Shown: positions 42,244-56,000 of the stretch, one piece after another
Layout: each line of letters opens with the position of its first letter
How positions within the stretch are numbered: the first letter of the stretch is position 1
Origin: Salvator merianae
Lineage: Eukaryota > Chordata > Lepidosauria > Squamata > Teiidae
Assembly: GCA_003586115.2 (NCBI GenBank)
Contig: QVOM02000049.1
Location: forward strand, 24,567,514-24,631,513
Direction of reading: 5' to 3'
DNA: 64,000 bases
The notes under the pieces: model-generated
What the model saw: the letters and a program-made list of their open reading frames with translations, nothing else
The model's database searches: none
Told to the model about the DNA's origin: nothing
Made by a program: the position numbers and the translations under genes

Positions 42244-45119
42244 GGACTGGCTTTCAGTATGAGTTATAGAAATGCATGTTTTCCATGAACCTAACTGTTC
42301 TAGTTTAGGTTAATGGTCCTCATACTTTTATAAACCTGCATCTTGAAGAATTGGTTTCACAGCTGGTGTCCTGGGAACGTTGGCAATGAAACCTGTGAAA
42401 TGAATTTATTATGCTTTCCTTGACTGTTTAGCATCCACCTGCCTTTTCTGCAGTTGGTGACAAGTTTCTGTAATAAACGAAGCTCCCAGACTATTCACTG
42501 AGTAGCTTATCAGAAGATGCAATAGAGCAAGAGCAACTGTTGGTCAACACATATTACTTTATCAGGACAAGTGGGGTATCGATCCTGTGATTACAGTAGG
42601 TTATTACTAACCTTCTGGATAATCTATCAAGTTGTCAGCAGTAAGATTTGAAAATTAAATGTTACACAAATATAAATAGTTAAGACAACCTCTGTTGATA
42701 ATATACTAAGAGCTTTCTCAAGTACCTACCACAGTACTTTCATACACAAATAAGAAAGGGGCTTTATTTCTTATCTTATACTTGTTTTAATGGACTATGC
42801 TTATACTTGTTTTAATGGTCTATATGTAGGATAAATCTGCTGAAATCACTAGCCTTTATTTAGGCGGGTTCCAGGCATCACTTTTATTCCACAATTCAAT
42901 TTACCAATATAAAGCACATCTGGAATTATCACACATTGTCTAGATATTAGAGCGATACTCCACATTTTAGTATTCGCTGCAGCAGCGGAATGACGTTACA
43001 GTTGTGACCTGACCTTCCCGTTGTGCTATACACGTGGCAAATAGTGTCATGTGAAGTATTTCTAGTTAGCGACGACTCACACCAAACTCTTGCTGTACTT
43101 CTTAAATAGTAATCTGGACAGTGTTGCAATCATGGAATAGCAGAATATTGTGCTACAGTAGTTAATTATACTGAAATAGCAGTAACCTGATAAATCAGGT
43201 CTATATTTTGGGACTATATTGGGAGCACCATGATTATGACTGGCAAATCAGTACAATTATGAAATAATTAAGGGTTTTTGACCGTGCCAGGCTGCAGCCT
43301 TAGTCTTGGCTATCTTCGGCTTGCTGACTTTGTTAGATCTTCTCCAAATATGACTGAATATAAATTCATATTTTCCAGTTTCTCCATAATTATGCCTTGT
43401 TCAACCATGTAGGAAATGCAGGATGTACTTTTGTTTAGAAATAGGTATAAACATTCTTTTGTACATGATTATTCAAAACTTGGTCATTTTTGCTTAGCAT
43501 TTTAATTTGAAAGAAAGTATGGTTAAGAACGTTTTATTTAAAAACAAATGTTTAACAGTTAAAAGTATTACAGATGTTGGGACATAAATCATAGCTTTCT
43601 GTTCGACATGGATTACTTGACTTTTATCTGTTGAAGAGAAAAACAAAAGAGGGAAATAGATTCCATGAAATTGCTTATATGTGGAAGGCATTTCTGTGGA
43701 TAAGGGAGAGAGAGAGTGAAAGACAAGACAAAGCCCAGGAATTTATTTTTGAGATGGATAGTGTTAGAATTGAGAATATGAGCTGTCATATTATACTGTA
43801 AAAGAATCTCTCTCCATTTACAATCTATTTATGTGTCTTGGTTTTTTTAAAAATAAATCGGTAATTCTTATATCTTACACCTGTTGCTTGTAATTAAGTC
43901 TGCAATCAATATGCACCTTAGAATATTTCTTACTGATGGCAGTAGGATGTACATGTAGCCTCTTCCTCTGATGGCCACTTACAAGTTTCATCTTGAAGAG
44001 AAATCAGTAGTAAAAAAAATATTATCCTGCAGTTGGAAGTATTTGAACTTCCTCAGGTCTGAAAATTATAAATACATCACCTCACTGAGCTAGCAACAAC
44101 TGGAAAAGCTTCAATATTTTTCTTTGGCGATATTACCTGATGCAGCATGAAAGAAGGAATTTGATAGCATATTGCTCAATTACATACAGACATCCCTCAT
44201 ATAACACAGTTTTGTACAACCCAATGTGATCTTACGAGGTGGTTATAGTATGATTTCCATTGATTAGTGGGTCCTGCAAACTTGGAATAATATAATTAGA
44301 GTTCTGTGACTCCACTGACTTGTATAAATAGACTAGGTCTGTGTTCACACACCTCTGAGGGAATCATTCATTCACCAGTCTGCCCCTCGCCCCTCTCATG
44401 AACATTCTAGGCTAGAAAAGGTCTTTTGTTAGAGGTCAGATGGGAATATAAGTGCCACATGCTACTGTCTCTAAGGCACTTTTGAGCCACCTCTTGTTAT
44501 GTGTGAACACAGCCTTGTTCTCCCCGCATAGCAGAACTATACTGTTTCCCAATCTCTCGTTTTCCATAGGCAGCAATTACTTGCATAGTTTGGTTTTGTA
44601 CTATACAATGGTTTATGGGAACCAAACTGCAATACTGTCACCCACTGCTGAACTGCATAAAACCACTGCTGAACTACATAACAGTAGTATTTCTCAGGTA
44701 CAGTGATGTGTCTATTTGCATTTGTAATTATCAGAGCCAATTTTGTATAGTTTTTTTAGGGGAATACGATAGCCTTCTTTAAACATGCCAAGTTAATCAA
44801 AGTAGTTTTTCAGAAATATGTGACTGTTCAGTTTTCTGAAATACTGAGATAAAATAAGCAAAAAAAAAATGAACGTAAGTGTAAGCTACAGATTTCAAAA
44901 TTTAACTTGACTTGACTGCAGTGAGCTATCTCCATCCCTTGTTGTAGTTGTGGAGGTGTTACACAGTGTTTAGAACATTCAGTTGCTTTTACAAGAGGTA
45001 GAAACCAATTGAATGATATTTAGTTAGTTTGGAGAGGAGCAGCACTCTTGCAGTATTATGGACTATGCTTCAGTTCAAATATCACAGTTCCGAATTTCCA
45101 AAGCAATTTATTATTTTAA

Positions 45120-45480
45120 TATAATCATAATTGAAGTGACATAACATGATATTACAACTCATATACCAATCACCTTTTCCCCCTTCCTCATGCCATCTTA
45201 TTACTTCCCCCCCCCCCACTCCCTGGGGAATCCCAATTTCAATTTTAGTTTCTAATTATTTCCTTTAAAAAGATATGGATCTCAGATTATCATATTTCGC
45301 AATATAATTCTTCCTGGGATTTCTATTGATTCTAAATTTGGAATTGCCTCTGAAAATATCTGCCATACTTGTACAAATACTTTTCTTGCTTCTTCACCTT
45401 CTATTTTCAATTTATGTAATGATATATATTCATTTATAAGAACGCCCCAGATTTCCCTATACACCAATATTTCCTGGTTA
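45120..45480 (-). mobile_element. possible L1-type LINE 3' end, - strand
   Basis: The - strand frame reads VYREIWGVLINEYISLHKLK then VFVQVWQIFSEAIPNLESIE, compatible with the C-terminal part of an L1-like ORF2. A G-rich run follows (the complement of CCCCCCCCCC at 45209-45218). No catalytic motif lies in the piece, so the assignment is weak. Confidence 0.33.
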
Positions 45481-48400
45481 ACTAGTCTGCTGTTTTCCAG
45501 CTTTTATTTTCCTCTTTTCCATTTCACAGATTTCTTCCTTGTTTGCTATGGTTTTAGATTGCCAAAGGGTGGATGTCATGATATTCTGCCTTGGATGCTT
45601 GAAACTGTGATTTGGAAACCCAGTTTAGTTACTTTAAGCACTTCTATCCTTTGTTATGAGAATACAGAGGATGACTGTAGTGAAGACCATAAATTATGTA
45701 CAGTATTTGAAACCTTTACCAATAATTTGGTTTGATATCTTAATTGAACTTTCTCTCTTCCACAGACTGAAGAATTGCAGGCCTGTCTTCTAAGTGTTAA
45801 AAATTCCAAATCAGAAGCAGGATATTGTAGCTAAACCTTCTCTATGGTTTTCTTATATCACTTTGTTTTATACAAAGTGTTCTTTGCCTTTCAGTTGAAT
45901 ATGTCTGTGGACTCCACTGATAAATATCATGCCTGGAATGATGGATAGTTCAATTTGTGGTGCTTTTCCTGCTTTGCAGTAGCTTCTCTGTGCATTCAGG
46001 CCATCTAAAACTAGCAGTTAGTCATTAAGTGCACAACAGTCTTGTGTGAATTAGTCCTTTTCTGTAGAAGAGAAAGCCTTTAAGAGTGATGGGGAAACTG
46101 TTGTCCCTTTACATATTGTTGGACTTCTAGCTCCCATCATTCTCAGTGAGAGATTTAAAGAATTTTGGGGTGTGATGAGTCACATCTAAAGAGGCACCCT
46201 CAGGGCAAATTTGAGGCTCTGAGGAAAGTCATTTTCTCCCTAAATTTGCCTTCCCTGCCTTGAAGCCTGGGAATGGGCTCCTCTTCGGGCTTCTCCTCAT
46301 TCGGGATAAAATAACACTGAGGCGACTCTTTCTTTTAGCTGAATTGGGGAGGAAGCTACATTAACAGAGAGGAGGGCAATGTAGCCAATCACAGCATGGG
46401 AACGAATGCTGTTGGCAAGTGACCAATCAGGGTCACAAAAAGCTGGGCAAACAAGTGGCCAGTCAGTGGCAAACACTCCTTGTCAGGGAAGGTGTTGCCA
46501 GACTTGGAGGCTGAAGAAGAACTGTTTGTTAAGTTTTTGTGTGTGTGAGTATGAAAGGATGGTTTTTCTTGAAGAGGGAACCAGAAAAAGCCCTGTCTGA
46601 TCACACTTGTAGTCTAGTAACATTTAGAAGATCAAATATTCCTCACCAATGGACTTGTACTAACAATTAAGCTTCCACTGGCTTTTTAGCTGCAGCTTTT
46701 CTATCTTCATGTCTTTCTCCAGGCTGCTTAAGCAGACAAGGAAAGAGAGCAAAGGGATGTCTGCACTGTGAGTGAAGGAACAAATAGGAGCATCCCCAGA
46801 AGATAAAGCTCTGTCTCAGAGACTCTGTCTAGGAGAGGATCAAGTTCAGAGCACCTGCTGCAGAAATCCTGATCTTTAGGATATCTTTTTGAGCAGTATT
46901 TAGGCTTGTCACCACCTGTCCTCACCAGCTGCTAAGGATCTTTTCACACTGACCTTCTGGGTCAGAGCATCTATTACAGGAATAAGCTATGAGGGTGACT
47001 GTTTCCCAGATTTTGTGTTTTGGATGTTTAATCTGTTTCAAAGATGTGAAGCTTTCTTGAGCTAACCAGTGCTCTCCAAGTAAACATAGTCAGACAGAAA
47101 AGGACAGATTGGAAAAGTCTAAGCTCTCTGCCTTGTCAGTTTAGTTGGTCAGTTGATTGGCTAATTTGCCTCAAAAAATATGGCAGCACACTTTAACTGA
47201 CTGAGCAGTATATTTTAAATTCTACAGCTTCACATTTTAAAAGCTGATAAGGTATCATTGTATTTAAAAGAGACCTTTCTCTTTCCCTCAGACATCAGAA
47301 GAATATGTCTTCTATTATGGTAGCTGCTGTAATGTATCTATCACAAATGATGAACTGAGTCCAGAAGTTGTTGCACTACAACTTCCATCAGCTTTAATGG
47401 GCATCTTTAGTGGTTGGGGATGATGGGGGTTAGAATCCCACAGTACTAAAAGGTTATAGGCTCTTCATCCATGATACACATTCAACAGCTAACTGATTGT
47501 GGATAAGCCCATCTCCTTATGTACCTTGCTGGGAATGGTCTAACTAGTCCGCTCCAGTCTGTCTCAGTCTAGACTCAGCAGGTGTCACCCACATTGTGAA
47601 GTAGAGCATCATCTGTTCCAGATCAATGCAGGCAGTACTGCAGAGGCGCCATTGCTCTTCCAGTTCATACTATCAATGTCCCACCGAAGACACCTCTCAT
47701 GCTAGTCAGCAATTCGGAGCACATGTGCCAAGCTAAACAGGGCTGCCTCCACAGTCTTGCCAACATCCAGCTGCTATCTTTGAAGGCAACTTTCAAACCA
47801 TTCTAAATCAAGCCCCATCTGGCTCTTCTTTCAGTGTATTTCACCTCCTTTTTTAAAAAAATACACATTCTGTCCAAAAATGATCTTTGGAGGAGGTGCA
47901 TAGGCTGTGAAGATGGGGCAGCAGCTGAGGTGATCCACAGATGCTATCCTGTTTTGCTGAGTCTGGAATGCTCCATTCCGGTTCCAGACCAGGCGTGGAA
48001 GTGCTGATTGCACTGGACAGACAGCTTTAGTATGGTTGTAGGCCTCTTTAAAGACCTCTTGTAGACCTTAAAAGAGGTTGACAGATATAGCGGGATACGG
48101 AGCCATTAGCATCGTTGTGTCACGGATCAGCACTATTCCTCTGCAGAGTAAGTGTACTAGCAAGCAGCTTGTTTCAGGAAAACAGGCAAGTGTGGAAATG
48201 GCCTAAGATGACTGCTCTGTTTTTGACTTTGTTTTTATCTCATGGCTTGTTTTTAAATTAATATTGATACATTTCTGGTCAATGGCCATAATAATTAATC
48301 AATCAACCAACTAAAAAGGAAGACAGTGTGTTTGACACTTATTTGCATTAGTCATATGCAAATTTATTAAGCAGTTTCGTAAAATTCTTTGGCTATGAAT

Positions 48401-49663
48401 TCTTTCACACCTATCCTTTAAGGTGTATTGGAATCATCATTATACATCTGTCAGCATTTAGTAGAAATACCATTTGTTTGTTTGCTTGCGTGCTAAACTT
48501 TGGTTAATGAGATATTTTTGTCCCTCCTCCTTGTTTTCACATTAAAGTAAGAAATGGGTGTAAGGATTTTTATCTGGTTTTGCCTTGTTATCTACCCTGT
48601 GATAGTTAGATGAAAAGTGGAATATAGTGCATATTCTATCACATCTTCTTTTCTGAGAGTGTAGACCATGTGCATAGTTCCTGTACCACCGCTTGATTCC
48701 TTTTTCTGGCTGACTTGGGAGCTATTTGGCTATGTCCAACATTAAACCATCTCAGAAGACCAAAGCTGCTTCTCCCTCTAAACTACCATGGGAAACCAAT
48801 TCTGACAGTGGTCTTGGCACTGACGTGGGAATGAAGAGGAAAAATGAAGTGAGTTACACTTCTGAAACCTAGCAAGACTGTTCCCCCCTCCTCACATTCC
48901 CAGCAACCCTTTTGGCAGCCCCCTAAAACTTCTGAAGTACTTAATATCAAGACAGCTGTAGCCTTACACCTGTTCTGCTTCAAATCTGTTCTGTTGTGGT
49001 CTCCCTCAGGCTTATCTGTCTGTAGTTCCCTGAATAGACAAGGAACTTTTCAACAGATAAAAGACAGGGATTTGAGGTGCTTCCTTACAAGAGGATTTTT
49101 TTTAATCAGCTATTGCCACCAGCTGCTTGTTTGAAGAGATCTCATAAAGTACTGCATTTCTGTATTTTTAGTTGGGTTCCCTCCCCAACCCTTAGTCATG
49201 ATTATTTATTTGGCTTCTGACTCAACTGCAGCATGAAAATGGCAGTTCTGACTCGCTCGCTCCTTATCTCACCTGGCTTCAAAGAGAGGCTTCTAATAGA
49301 ATTGGTGTCCACACAAACACATGGTTTCTCGTTCCTCTGCAATTTTATATGTCCTAATTTTGTCTACTTTTTTTGTTTGGGGAGGTGTATCCTCAAAATT
49401 ATTGATTAAAGTAATAGTTACTCTCCTCCTTTCTTTTGGTTTTGTTTTGCTCTTTTTGTTCCCATTCACCTCACCAGCAAGGCTTTAACTCAGTTGAAGA
49501 TTGTGTAACGTTTACTCAGCCTCTGTTCAACTCCCCCCCCCAAAAAAAACTTTGGAGAGCTCACTACAAGGGTCTGTAGACTAATTTGTCAACCTGATGT
49601 CCTCTAACTCTTTAGTACTACCATTTGCAGTATCTGGCCAGCATTGATATGATACAGAGAGAA

Positions 49664-49691
49664 GTGTGTGTGTGTGTGTGTGTGTGTGTGT
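49664..49691. repeat. (GT)n microsatellite
   Basis: Fourteen GT units without interruption. Confidence 0.95.
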
Positions 49692-51128
49692 AGCATTGTT
49701 TATGAGGCATTCAAAATGGCCTTGGCCCTCTTATATGAGAGCCTAGATTGCTACATGGAACTAGAAAACTTGGCCCTAGAGCACAGTGACCACCTATCTC
49801 ACCTCACCAGTTTTTTGGAGTCTTGAAGGAGCTGGGCTGCTTGCCGCAGGGCCACTGAGCGGTCTGTTGTGATTTTGGGCCTGCTAGGAATTATTAGTAT
49901 CATTCTTATTATTTCATGTTTAGAAACCTGACTGGTGACTGGTGCTGAGGGAAACCCCAGCAGACCTAAAATCACATTTGGCTGCACAGTGATGCTAATA
50001 TGTAGCCCAATGTGGCAATGGGCAGCTGTGCCCTCTTCGAGCTCTGTGAATGGCCTAAGCTGCCTCTCTGGGTCTGTGTGATCTCATATAAGTATGTGCT
50101 TCACCTAGTAAACTCAGTCCCCCTGTCAGAGTGGCATGGCTCTTTGAAAGCTAAAAAAAAACTATAAAAAGCTTTCAAAATAGCCTTTTATATACCCTTG
50201 ATGCTTGCATTTGTATAGACATGCAAATAGTGATTTGATAGCTAGTTCCAAATAAAGGGACTAAAGAACAACTGAGATAATATTCCCATTCATCTGTCAC
50301 AACATCCCTGTGAGGTAGGGTAGCCTGCGAGACAGTGGCTTGTCCGAGCTTGTCCAGAAATCATCCCCTGGTCTCCCACATCCTATACTACTTTCTAGTG
50401 GAAGCAGAGAGTCCCTTACATGCAACAGCTGTACCTGTTGGATAGATGCACCTCTCCACCAGCCTCCTGCTGAAGCCCTTGCCCTCCCTGAAAAGCTGTT
50501 CCTGAAGATTAGGGGTTGCTTTATTGCCTGCATTTAATGTGGTGTGACAGGCTATAGTTACAGGCAGGAATTCCACAGATATCTAAGAGGCACAGCTTGT
50601 GCAAGTGGAAGTATGTTCCACCTCTACAAGTGCTTTTTGGATGCAAGCCAGTGTCCTTTAATGAAGTGGCTAATAACCAGGGACACTCCCAAGGTTGGTC
50701 TGCTAAATCCTCTCTGTCATAATAGGAGTCTGGGATTCATACATTCATACAGCATGTGCAGTTTTGGACTTGTTGTATGTAACCTTAAGCCTCTTTACAC
50801 AACGCTTTTAAAACTGAGAGGATTTTGGAAACCAGTTTGTGATAGGGTATGAAAGCCTGCGGTCTAAAAACCAGCAGAATCTCACTTAAATATATCACTG
50901 CCTACATCCATCTAAATTCCCTTCCCCGTGAGGATGCTTGTCATGAAACTAATGCCATTTCCCCCCTGTCTCACTTAACTGGAGTAGAATAACGTTTTTA
51001 AAAAGACATCATTCTGTATAATGCTAACACCCAAGGGTTCCCTTGTTAACATCCCCGAGTACATTTTCCTCATCCTGAATGATTTTCTTCCCCACAGAAA
51101 AATCAACACGTTCATTTCTTTATTTCAG

Positions 51129-51320
51129 ACCACCCTGGCGCACATCATAGCAAATAGCAGCAAGAAAAATGGCACAAGGTTTGTGACCCTGTCGGCAACG
51201 AGTGCCAAAACTAGCGACGTCCGAGACATCGTTTCCCAGGCCCAGAATGAAAAAAAGCTCTGCAAGAGGAAAACCATCCTCTTTATTGATGAAATCCATC
51301 GTTTCAACAAGTTGCAGCAG
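51129..51320 (+). CDS. WRNIP1: WRNIP1 coding exon 2: rest of Walker A, Walker B
   Basis: This exon has 64 codons (residues 204-267), phase 0 at both ends. The acceptor ends TTTATTTCAG and the donor is GTAGAC. It opens with TTLAHIIA, the two threonines that complete Walker A (GPPGCGK|TT). It then reads RFVTLSATSAKTSDVRDIV and the Walker B motif ILFIDEIHRF, with acidic residues D257 and E258 for magnesium and water activation. These motifs identify the MgsA/WRNIP1 branch of clamp-loader-like AAA+ ATPases. The frame is open for several codons on either side of the exon, so a naive ORF call would be too long. Splice signals and domain continuity fix the limits. Confidence 0.96.
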
Positions 51321-54005
51321 GTAGACTGTAGTACAGAGGTCTCCTTTACTCCGTGAATAGGTCGTACTGTGTATTATCTGTTTTGCCTTTTGAGCAGTGT
51401 TGCTTTGAAGCTAAATGGGTGTGGGTTTTATCCTTAATTGCATTAATGCATCATTAAATGCATCTGTTTGACAGGCAGTGAATGGTATGGTTAAAGCATC
51501 TTTTATCAGATTGCTACCCTTCTAATGCTTTGAACTTAACTCCTACCATCCCTAGTCCTTTATAGTGATCGGCGCTATAGTCCAAAATTACTGGAATGCA
51601 CCAAATTGGTAAAGGCTCAGTTCTACCCTGGAGAAACATGGATCCTCTTCACCTGTCATTCACGAACTTCAGTCAGTATATCTTGTCCCAACTTACCTGA
51701 CTCAGTTGTTATGAGAATAAAATAAAACAATAAGGAATTCACTGGTATACAGTGATTTTGGTGCCAATGATGTCTGAATGGTTTTATGTTAAGTTTATGG
51801 TGCTGATTAAAAATATGACTTCGGTTTTGCCAGATTGGCTCTAGTTTCTGAGATATTTAATAGTTAATTAATTAATTAACACAACACGTTTGAAAAACAT
51901 TCAGACCTGCCAGCATTGTAGGCCTACAAATTGCAATACAAAATAACTATATGGGATATTTCATTACCTAAGACACTGTTAAAGAGTCAAAAGAGACCAA
52001 AAGCTATTGCATTTGTTATCACATACAAGTTGTATTGGGGGAATGCATTATTTTCATGGATGTCCATTGTCTCAAAAACAAGAACCAATTCAGCAAAAGT
52101 AATGGGGTTTTTCAATTCAGCACCCTCAAAATACGCTAAATCCATTCAAAAAACCTTGGCACCTGAAAAAAAAAATTTTTTTTGTAGACCTGCGTTATTT
52201 ATACTACTGTGAACCCTTGCAGGAATCAAAAGATGTATGTTTTAAAAAGTGTCATTTGAAGGCATTTCTTGAAAGACCTCTGGGTGTTATACATTGTGAG
52301 TTAGCACTCGTATATTGCAGCTTTGAGGTTCATCTGATTTTAAACTTCTGACTTAGGCCCTTTCTGCACTGGGCCTTATTCCAGACTATATCCCTGAATA
52401 AGGACCTGTCATTTGCCTGGGTCTGCCGTAATCTGCACTAGCATGCAGATGATAGGTCCCTGTTCTAAGATATAGTCTGGAATAAGGCCCGGTGTAGAAA
52501 GGGCCCAAATTTCTTTCAGCCAGTATTTAAAATGCACTTTTGATATCTCTTTGCTTGCTCAATTGAAACTGGATTTGCTGAGTCAAGAACATCATAATCT
52601 TGTTTAAGCCACAAACTTGGGATAATTAATTTGACAGGCTGCTGTAGCATTTCAAAGGGCTTTCCTGGCCTGCTGGGAAATGCAAAGCTGCCTTTTCTAA
52701 TTGTTGGATTGTTGAGGAACTTTTGAGCCAGAGGAAGCATTATGCAGTGGCTTCCCAATTCCTTATATTTTTCCTGAGAATTTTTCCATTCTGCAGTGGG
52801 AAAGTGAAAATTTAGAGCACAATGTGGTGTCTGAAGATCTTAAAATATGCTTGGGATTTTTTATTTAAGCCATTTCTATATTGCCCTTCAGTACAGTCCC
52901 AGAGCAGTTAATAAAACAGAGAAATCCAAATAAAATCTTCAAAATCCATACATACTGTATTAACAATCTCAGTTATTAGATATATATCAGTCTCTGGCAG
53001 ATTGCAATGAAAGAAAGAGAATTGTGTTAATAATATAGAAATTTGGATCTTGCAAGTTAATTTACTGAACCCAAAGTTTCAGAATTGTATGATACTTAAC
53101 TTTTCTTTTGATAAACATGCTGGGGAGAAGGAAACCTTTAAAATTATAGCAGTTAACGTATCAATTGTGGTTGCTTTCTTATTCTTTCCCAAACAATGGA
53201 GCAAAAATTATTGAACGGGTACAATATAGGTTAGTACTACTGTTACTAAAGAAGGGCTGGTTAAAGAGATCCCTGACATGAGCATTGTGTATGAGGAATG
53301 TGTGGAGATGCTCCTAGAGGACAGACTTTTTGCTTAATCCAGAGAATGCAGTGATAGATTTTGTCTCTTTTAATTAATTGTGGGAAAACAAGACTTTTTG
53401 GGAAGCGAATCTTGTCACCCAGTATGGAGCTTGGTCCCACCAATGGGCACATTTTTTTCTTGAGTCTCCTTGCTGCATGCTATATTTATTTATTCCAGAC
53501 AGAAGTATCTGCTGTCAATTGTGATGAGCAAGTAAAATAAGATTCTGCCTTCCTAATAAACACGCCCTCTGCCTGATCCATAATTACTGAAGAAAACACG
53601 AAGTACAGAATTGCATTATATAACAGGTGTCCGGATGGAAGGGAGAATGGGACTCCTGCAACTTTAACAGTTACAGAGAAGAGGGAATTTCAGTGGATGC
53701 AACTTATTGTACAGGCAACACCAGGTGGAATTCCCTCTTCTGTCTATTCAAGATGGAAGAACCTTTTGAACAGTTGTTTCAGATGCAGGCAACCTTCGGG
53801 GTACCTAATGCAGCATATTAGATTGGTCTTTAGTTAAGCAGAAATAAGTTGTTGGCGAAATATCAGGCGCGCATCCCTTGAATCACTGAACAAAGAAAAG
53901 TCGTGAAAACTCTTAGCTGGCATTTTGAAAAGGTTCTACTTACATGGCGCGCTTCAGGTTTTCATTGATTGGGACCAGCTTCTTCTGTTTTCCCCCCATG
54001 TCCAG
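51321..54005 (+). other. WRNIP1: WRNIP1 intron 2
   Basis: Runs from GTAGAC to CCCCATGTCCAG. It contains the family B MITE at 52356-52506 and is otherwise without recognisable features. Reading frames near 53.6 kb show no family resemblance. Confidence 0.85.
52356..52506. mobile_element. hairpin MITE, family B copy 2
   Basis: GGCCCTTTCTGCACTGGGCC / TTATTCCAGACTATATCC pairs with GATATAGTCTGGAATAAGGC / CCGGTGTAGAAAGGGCC. It is a 151-bp hairpin with few mismatches, shorter in the loop than the 38277 copy. Confidence 0.82.
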
Positions 54006-54250
54006 GATACCTTCCTTCCACACGTTGAGTGCGGAACCGTGACACTAATCGGAGCAACCACAGAAAACCCTTCTTTCCAAGTAAATTCTGCTCTCCTGAG
54101 TCGGTGCCGTGTGATTGTTCTTGAGAAACTCTCAGTGGAGGCAGTGGAAGCTATTCTGATGCGCGCTGTCAAGTCCTTAGGGATCCAGATTGTAGCCCAA
54201 GATGAGCAACACACCAGCTCTGTGAATGGCAGCGACAGCAAGGGCTCAGA
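54006..54250 (+). CDS. WRNIP1: WRNIP1 coding exon 3: sensor 1 and SRC arginine-finger motif
   Basis: This exon is 245 bp and encodes residues 268-348 plus two bases of codon 349. The acceptor is CCCCATGTCCAG and the donor is GTAAGT. It starts [29 protein letters not shown] is the sensor 1 region (N288). LLSRC at about residues 297-301 is the clamp-loader-type SRC arginine-finger motif. Then come [17 protein letters not shown], the start of the lid, and a short polar S/G/D/E-rich insertion at the exon end, a segment that tends to vary between species. It joins exon 2 in phase 0 and exon 4 in phase 2. Confidence 0.96.
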
Positions 54251-55319
54251 GTAAGTATGCTTTGCAGACTGTATGGTGTTAACACACACCACCGAAAGAA
54301 TCTGTTGAAAGGCTGCCAGAGCAGAAGTGAGAGAGAGGTTATAGAGCGGGGAGGAGAGGACAGGAAAACTAAAACTCCTTTAATAGCAAAGCCGGGGAGG
54401 GGTCATTCTGTACATCAGTTATCTAATAGAAAAACAGAGCAAAAGCAGTAATTTTTATATCTAAAAATACTACTATGCAGAGGGCACTGAGCTGTATTTT
54501 AGCTAATGTACTTTAAAGGTTTGCCCATAGGATATTTTTATTTTATTTAGTGATTTGAGGTTCCGGTATGTAATAATTCTTGCTGGCTGCAAATGCATCA
54601 TATTACACTGAGAAGCTGGCCAAGAAACCCCTCTAACTTGCCTCGATCCTGCCAATTAAAAATGCCATTGTGCTCTTGGGTACCTTTTTGGTTGCAAGCG
54701 AAGAGATAAAGAATTGTTCCTCCATAGTAGCATTTATTTCTAAGAGACAAATTGTCCCATTGAAAATGGCATCAAACATTTTTTTTTCTCCTTGTCATTC
54801 TGACAATTAAGAAGATTAAAAAGAAAGGAAAAGGTTGTGTTGAAAATGAGGACTTTGGGCCATACGGCAAAAATGTAGGGAAATGAATGTTACCATCTTC
54901 CAAACAGATTCAGTTTTATGTGTTTAAGGGATCCTAAGGAAAGGAAGAAATTACTGGGTAAACTGCTGCTGCCCAATAGAAACCCAAATGCTTAGTGCCC
55001 ATTTATATTTTATCCTCTGTGCTTTGCACGCTGGATAAACATGTGTAAACAGAAGCGCAGAAAGGTTAAAAGGGTTGCTCAAGGTCACATAATAAGCCAC
55101 AACCAGAGCCAAGAAATAAAGAGTTCTTAGTGTCTTTTATATACGGTACTGCAATAATGAGTTTATTCCGCTATTCTGCTATAGTATTTTAAAGCCTGGG
55201 ATAATCTACACTAAGGCAGTTCCATGAGACCTCCTTTCATGCTTATCCCCTAGCTGCAGGGATAGGATTTCGTAGGAGATACTTGGCTTTTCACTGTTAC
55301 AGAACTAGCTTATTTATTT

Positions 55320-55610
55320 TTATTTCTAGCCCACCCTATACCTAAGTGTCTCCGGGCAGGTCACAAAAAATGGCTATAAAAGTAGGTAAAGAACATTGGC
55401 TAAAACAATAACAGTGCTTGCATGTGGAGAGGAAATAGTTCCGTCAGCCAAAGGCCAGGGTAAAGAGATGCATCTTCACCACAGTTTTACAGTGAGGGTG
55501 CCTGATGCATCTCAGAGGGGAAGCTATTCCATAGCCTGGGCTATCACTGAGAAGGCCTTCCCATGCATTACCACCCCCTTAACTACTGCAGTGGCAGTAG
55601 ATTTTTAGCA
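55320..55610 (-). mobile_element. L2/CR1-like LINE 3' end, - strand
   Basis: On the - strand GAAGGCCTTCTCAGTGATAG encodes the KAFSVIA block of the ORF2 C-terminus. A 3' untranslated part with GACCTGCCCGGAGACACTTA and a TAGGGTGGGCTAGAAATAA end follows. It is a diverged relative of the 14848 copy. Confidence 0.72.
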
Positions 55611-55816
55611 CTCAACCCACTTCCTCCAGAAAAAATCGACAGACTTTCCATAAATGACTACCCCCATTATTTTCCTGGAATTTGCATCTCCGCACCCTTT
55701 TATCCATATCAACACCTGTTTCTAGCATCTGAACTTGAACAGGTCAAATGAACTTGGCAGGTGTAATCAGGTGCAGAAGAAGCAACAGACATAGAAGCAG
55801 CCACCTTTCCACTAGA

Positions 55817-56000
55817 AGTTAGAACATAAGAGGAGCCTTGCTGGATCAGGCCACAGCCCATCTAGTTATTCTGTTTCACACAGTGGCCCACCAATTGCTT
55901 CTGGGCCTTCTCAAGCAGAATAAAAGGCAAAACCTTCACCTGCTCTTGACTCCCCACAAATGGTTTTACAGGCATCCTGTTGTTACTTCCACTGTGTCAC
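55817..56000 (-). mobile_element. CR1 LINE 3' end, - strand
   Basis: AGAACATAAGAGGAGCCTTG and CTGGATCAGGCCACAGCCCA, then CAGTGGCCCACCAATTGCTT and CTTCACCTGCTCTTGACTCC, are the complement of the 33450-33593 3' end. It is 5'-truncated. Confidence 0.82.

Larger units (their letters stand above)
36942..51128 (+). other. WRNIP1: WRNIP1 intron 1 (14.2 kb)
   Basis: The intron runs from GTAAGA to TTTCAG and splits Walker A between K203 and T204. Contents: family B MITE 38277-38457, a GATGAAG-type repeat 39360-39495, family C MITE 40028-40243, a short tandem duplication 40572-40690, a Sauria-type SINE 41340-41537, a paired direct repeat 41551/42182, a possible L1 3' end 45120-45480 and a GT microsatellite 49664-49691. 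Poly-C runs lie at 45209-45218 and 49533-49541. No alternative exon was recognised. Confidence 0.85.

Noticed and set aside
53627..53821. Possible extra WRNIP1 exon in intron 2
   Set aside because: Exons 2 and 3 already join in phase with continuous family sequence, and the frame has no AAA+ resemblance.
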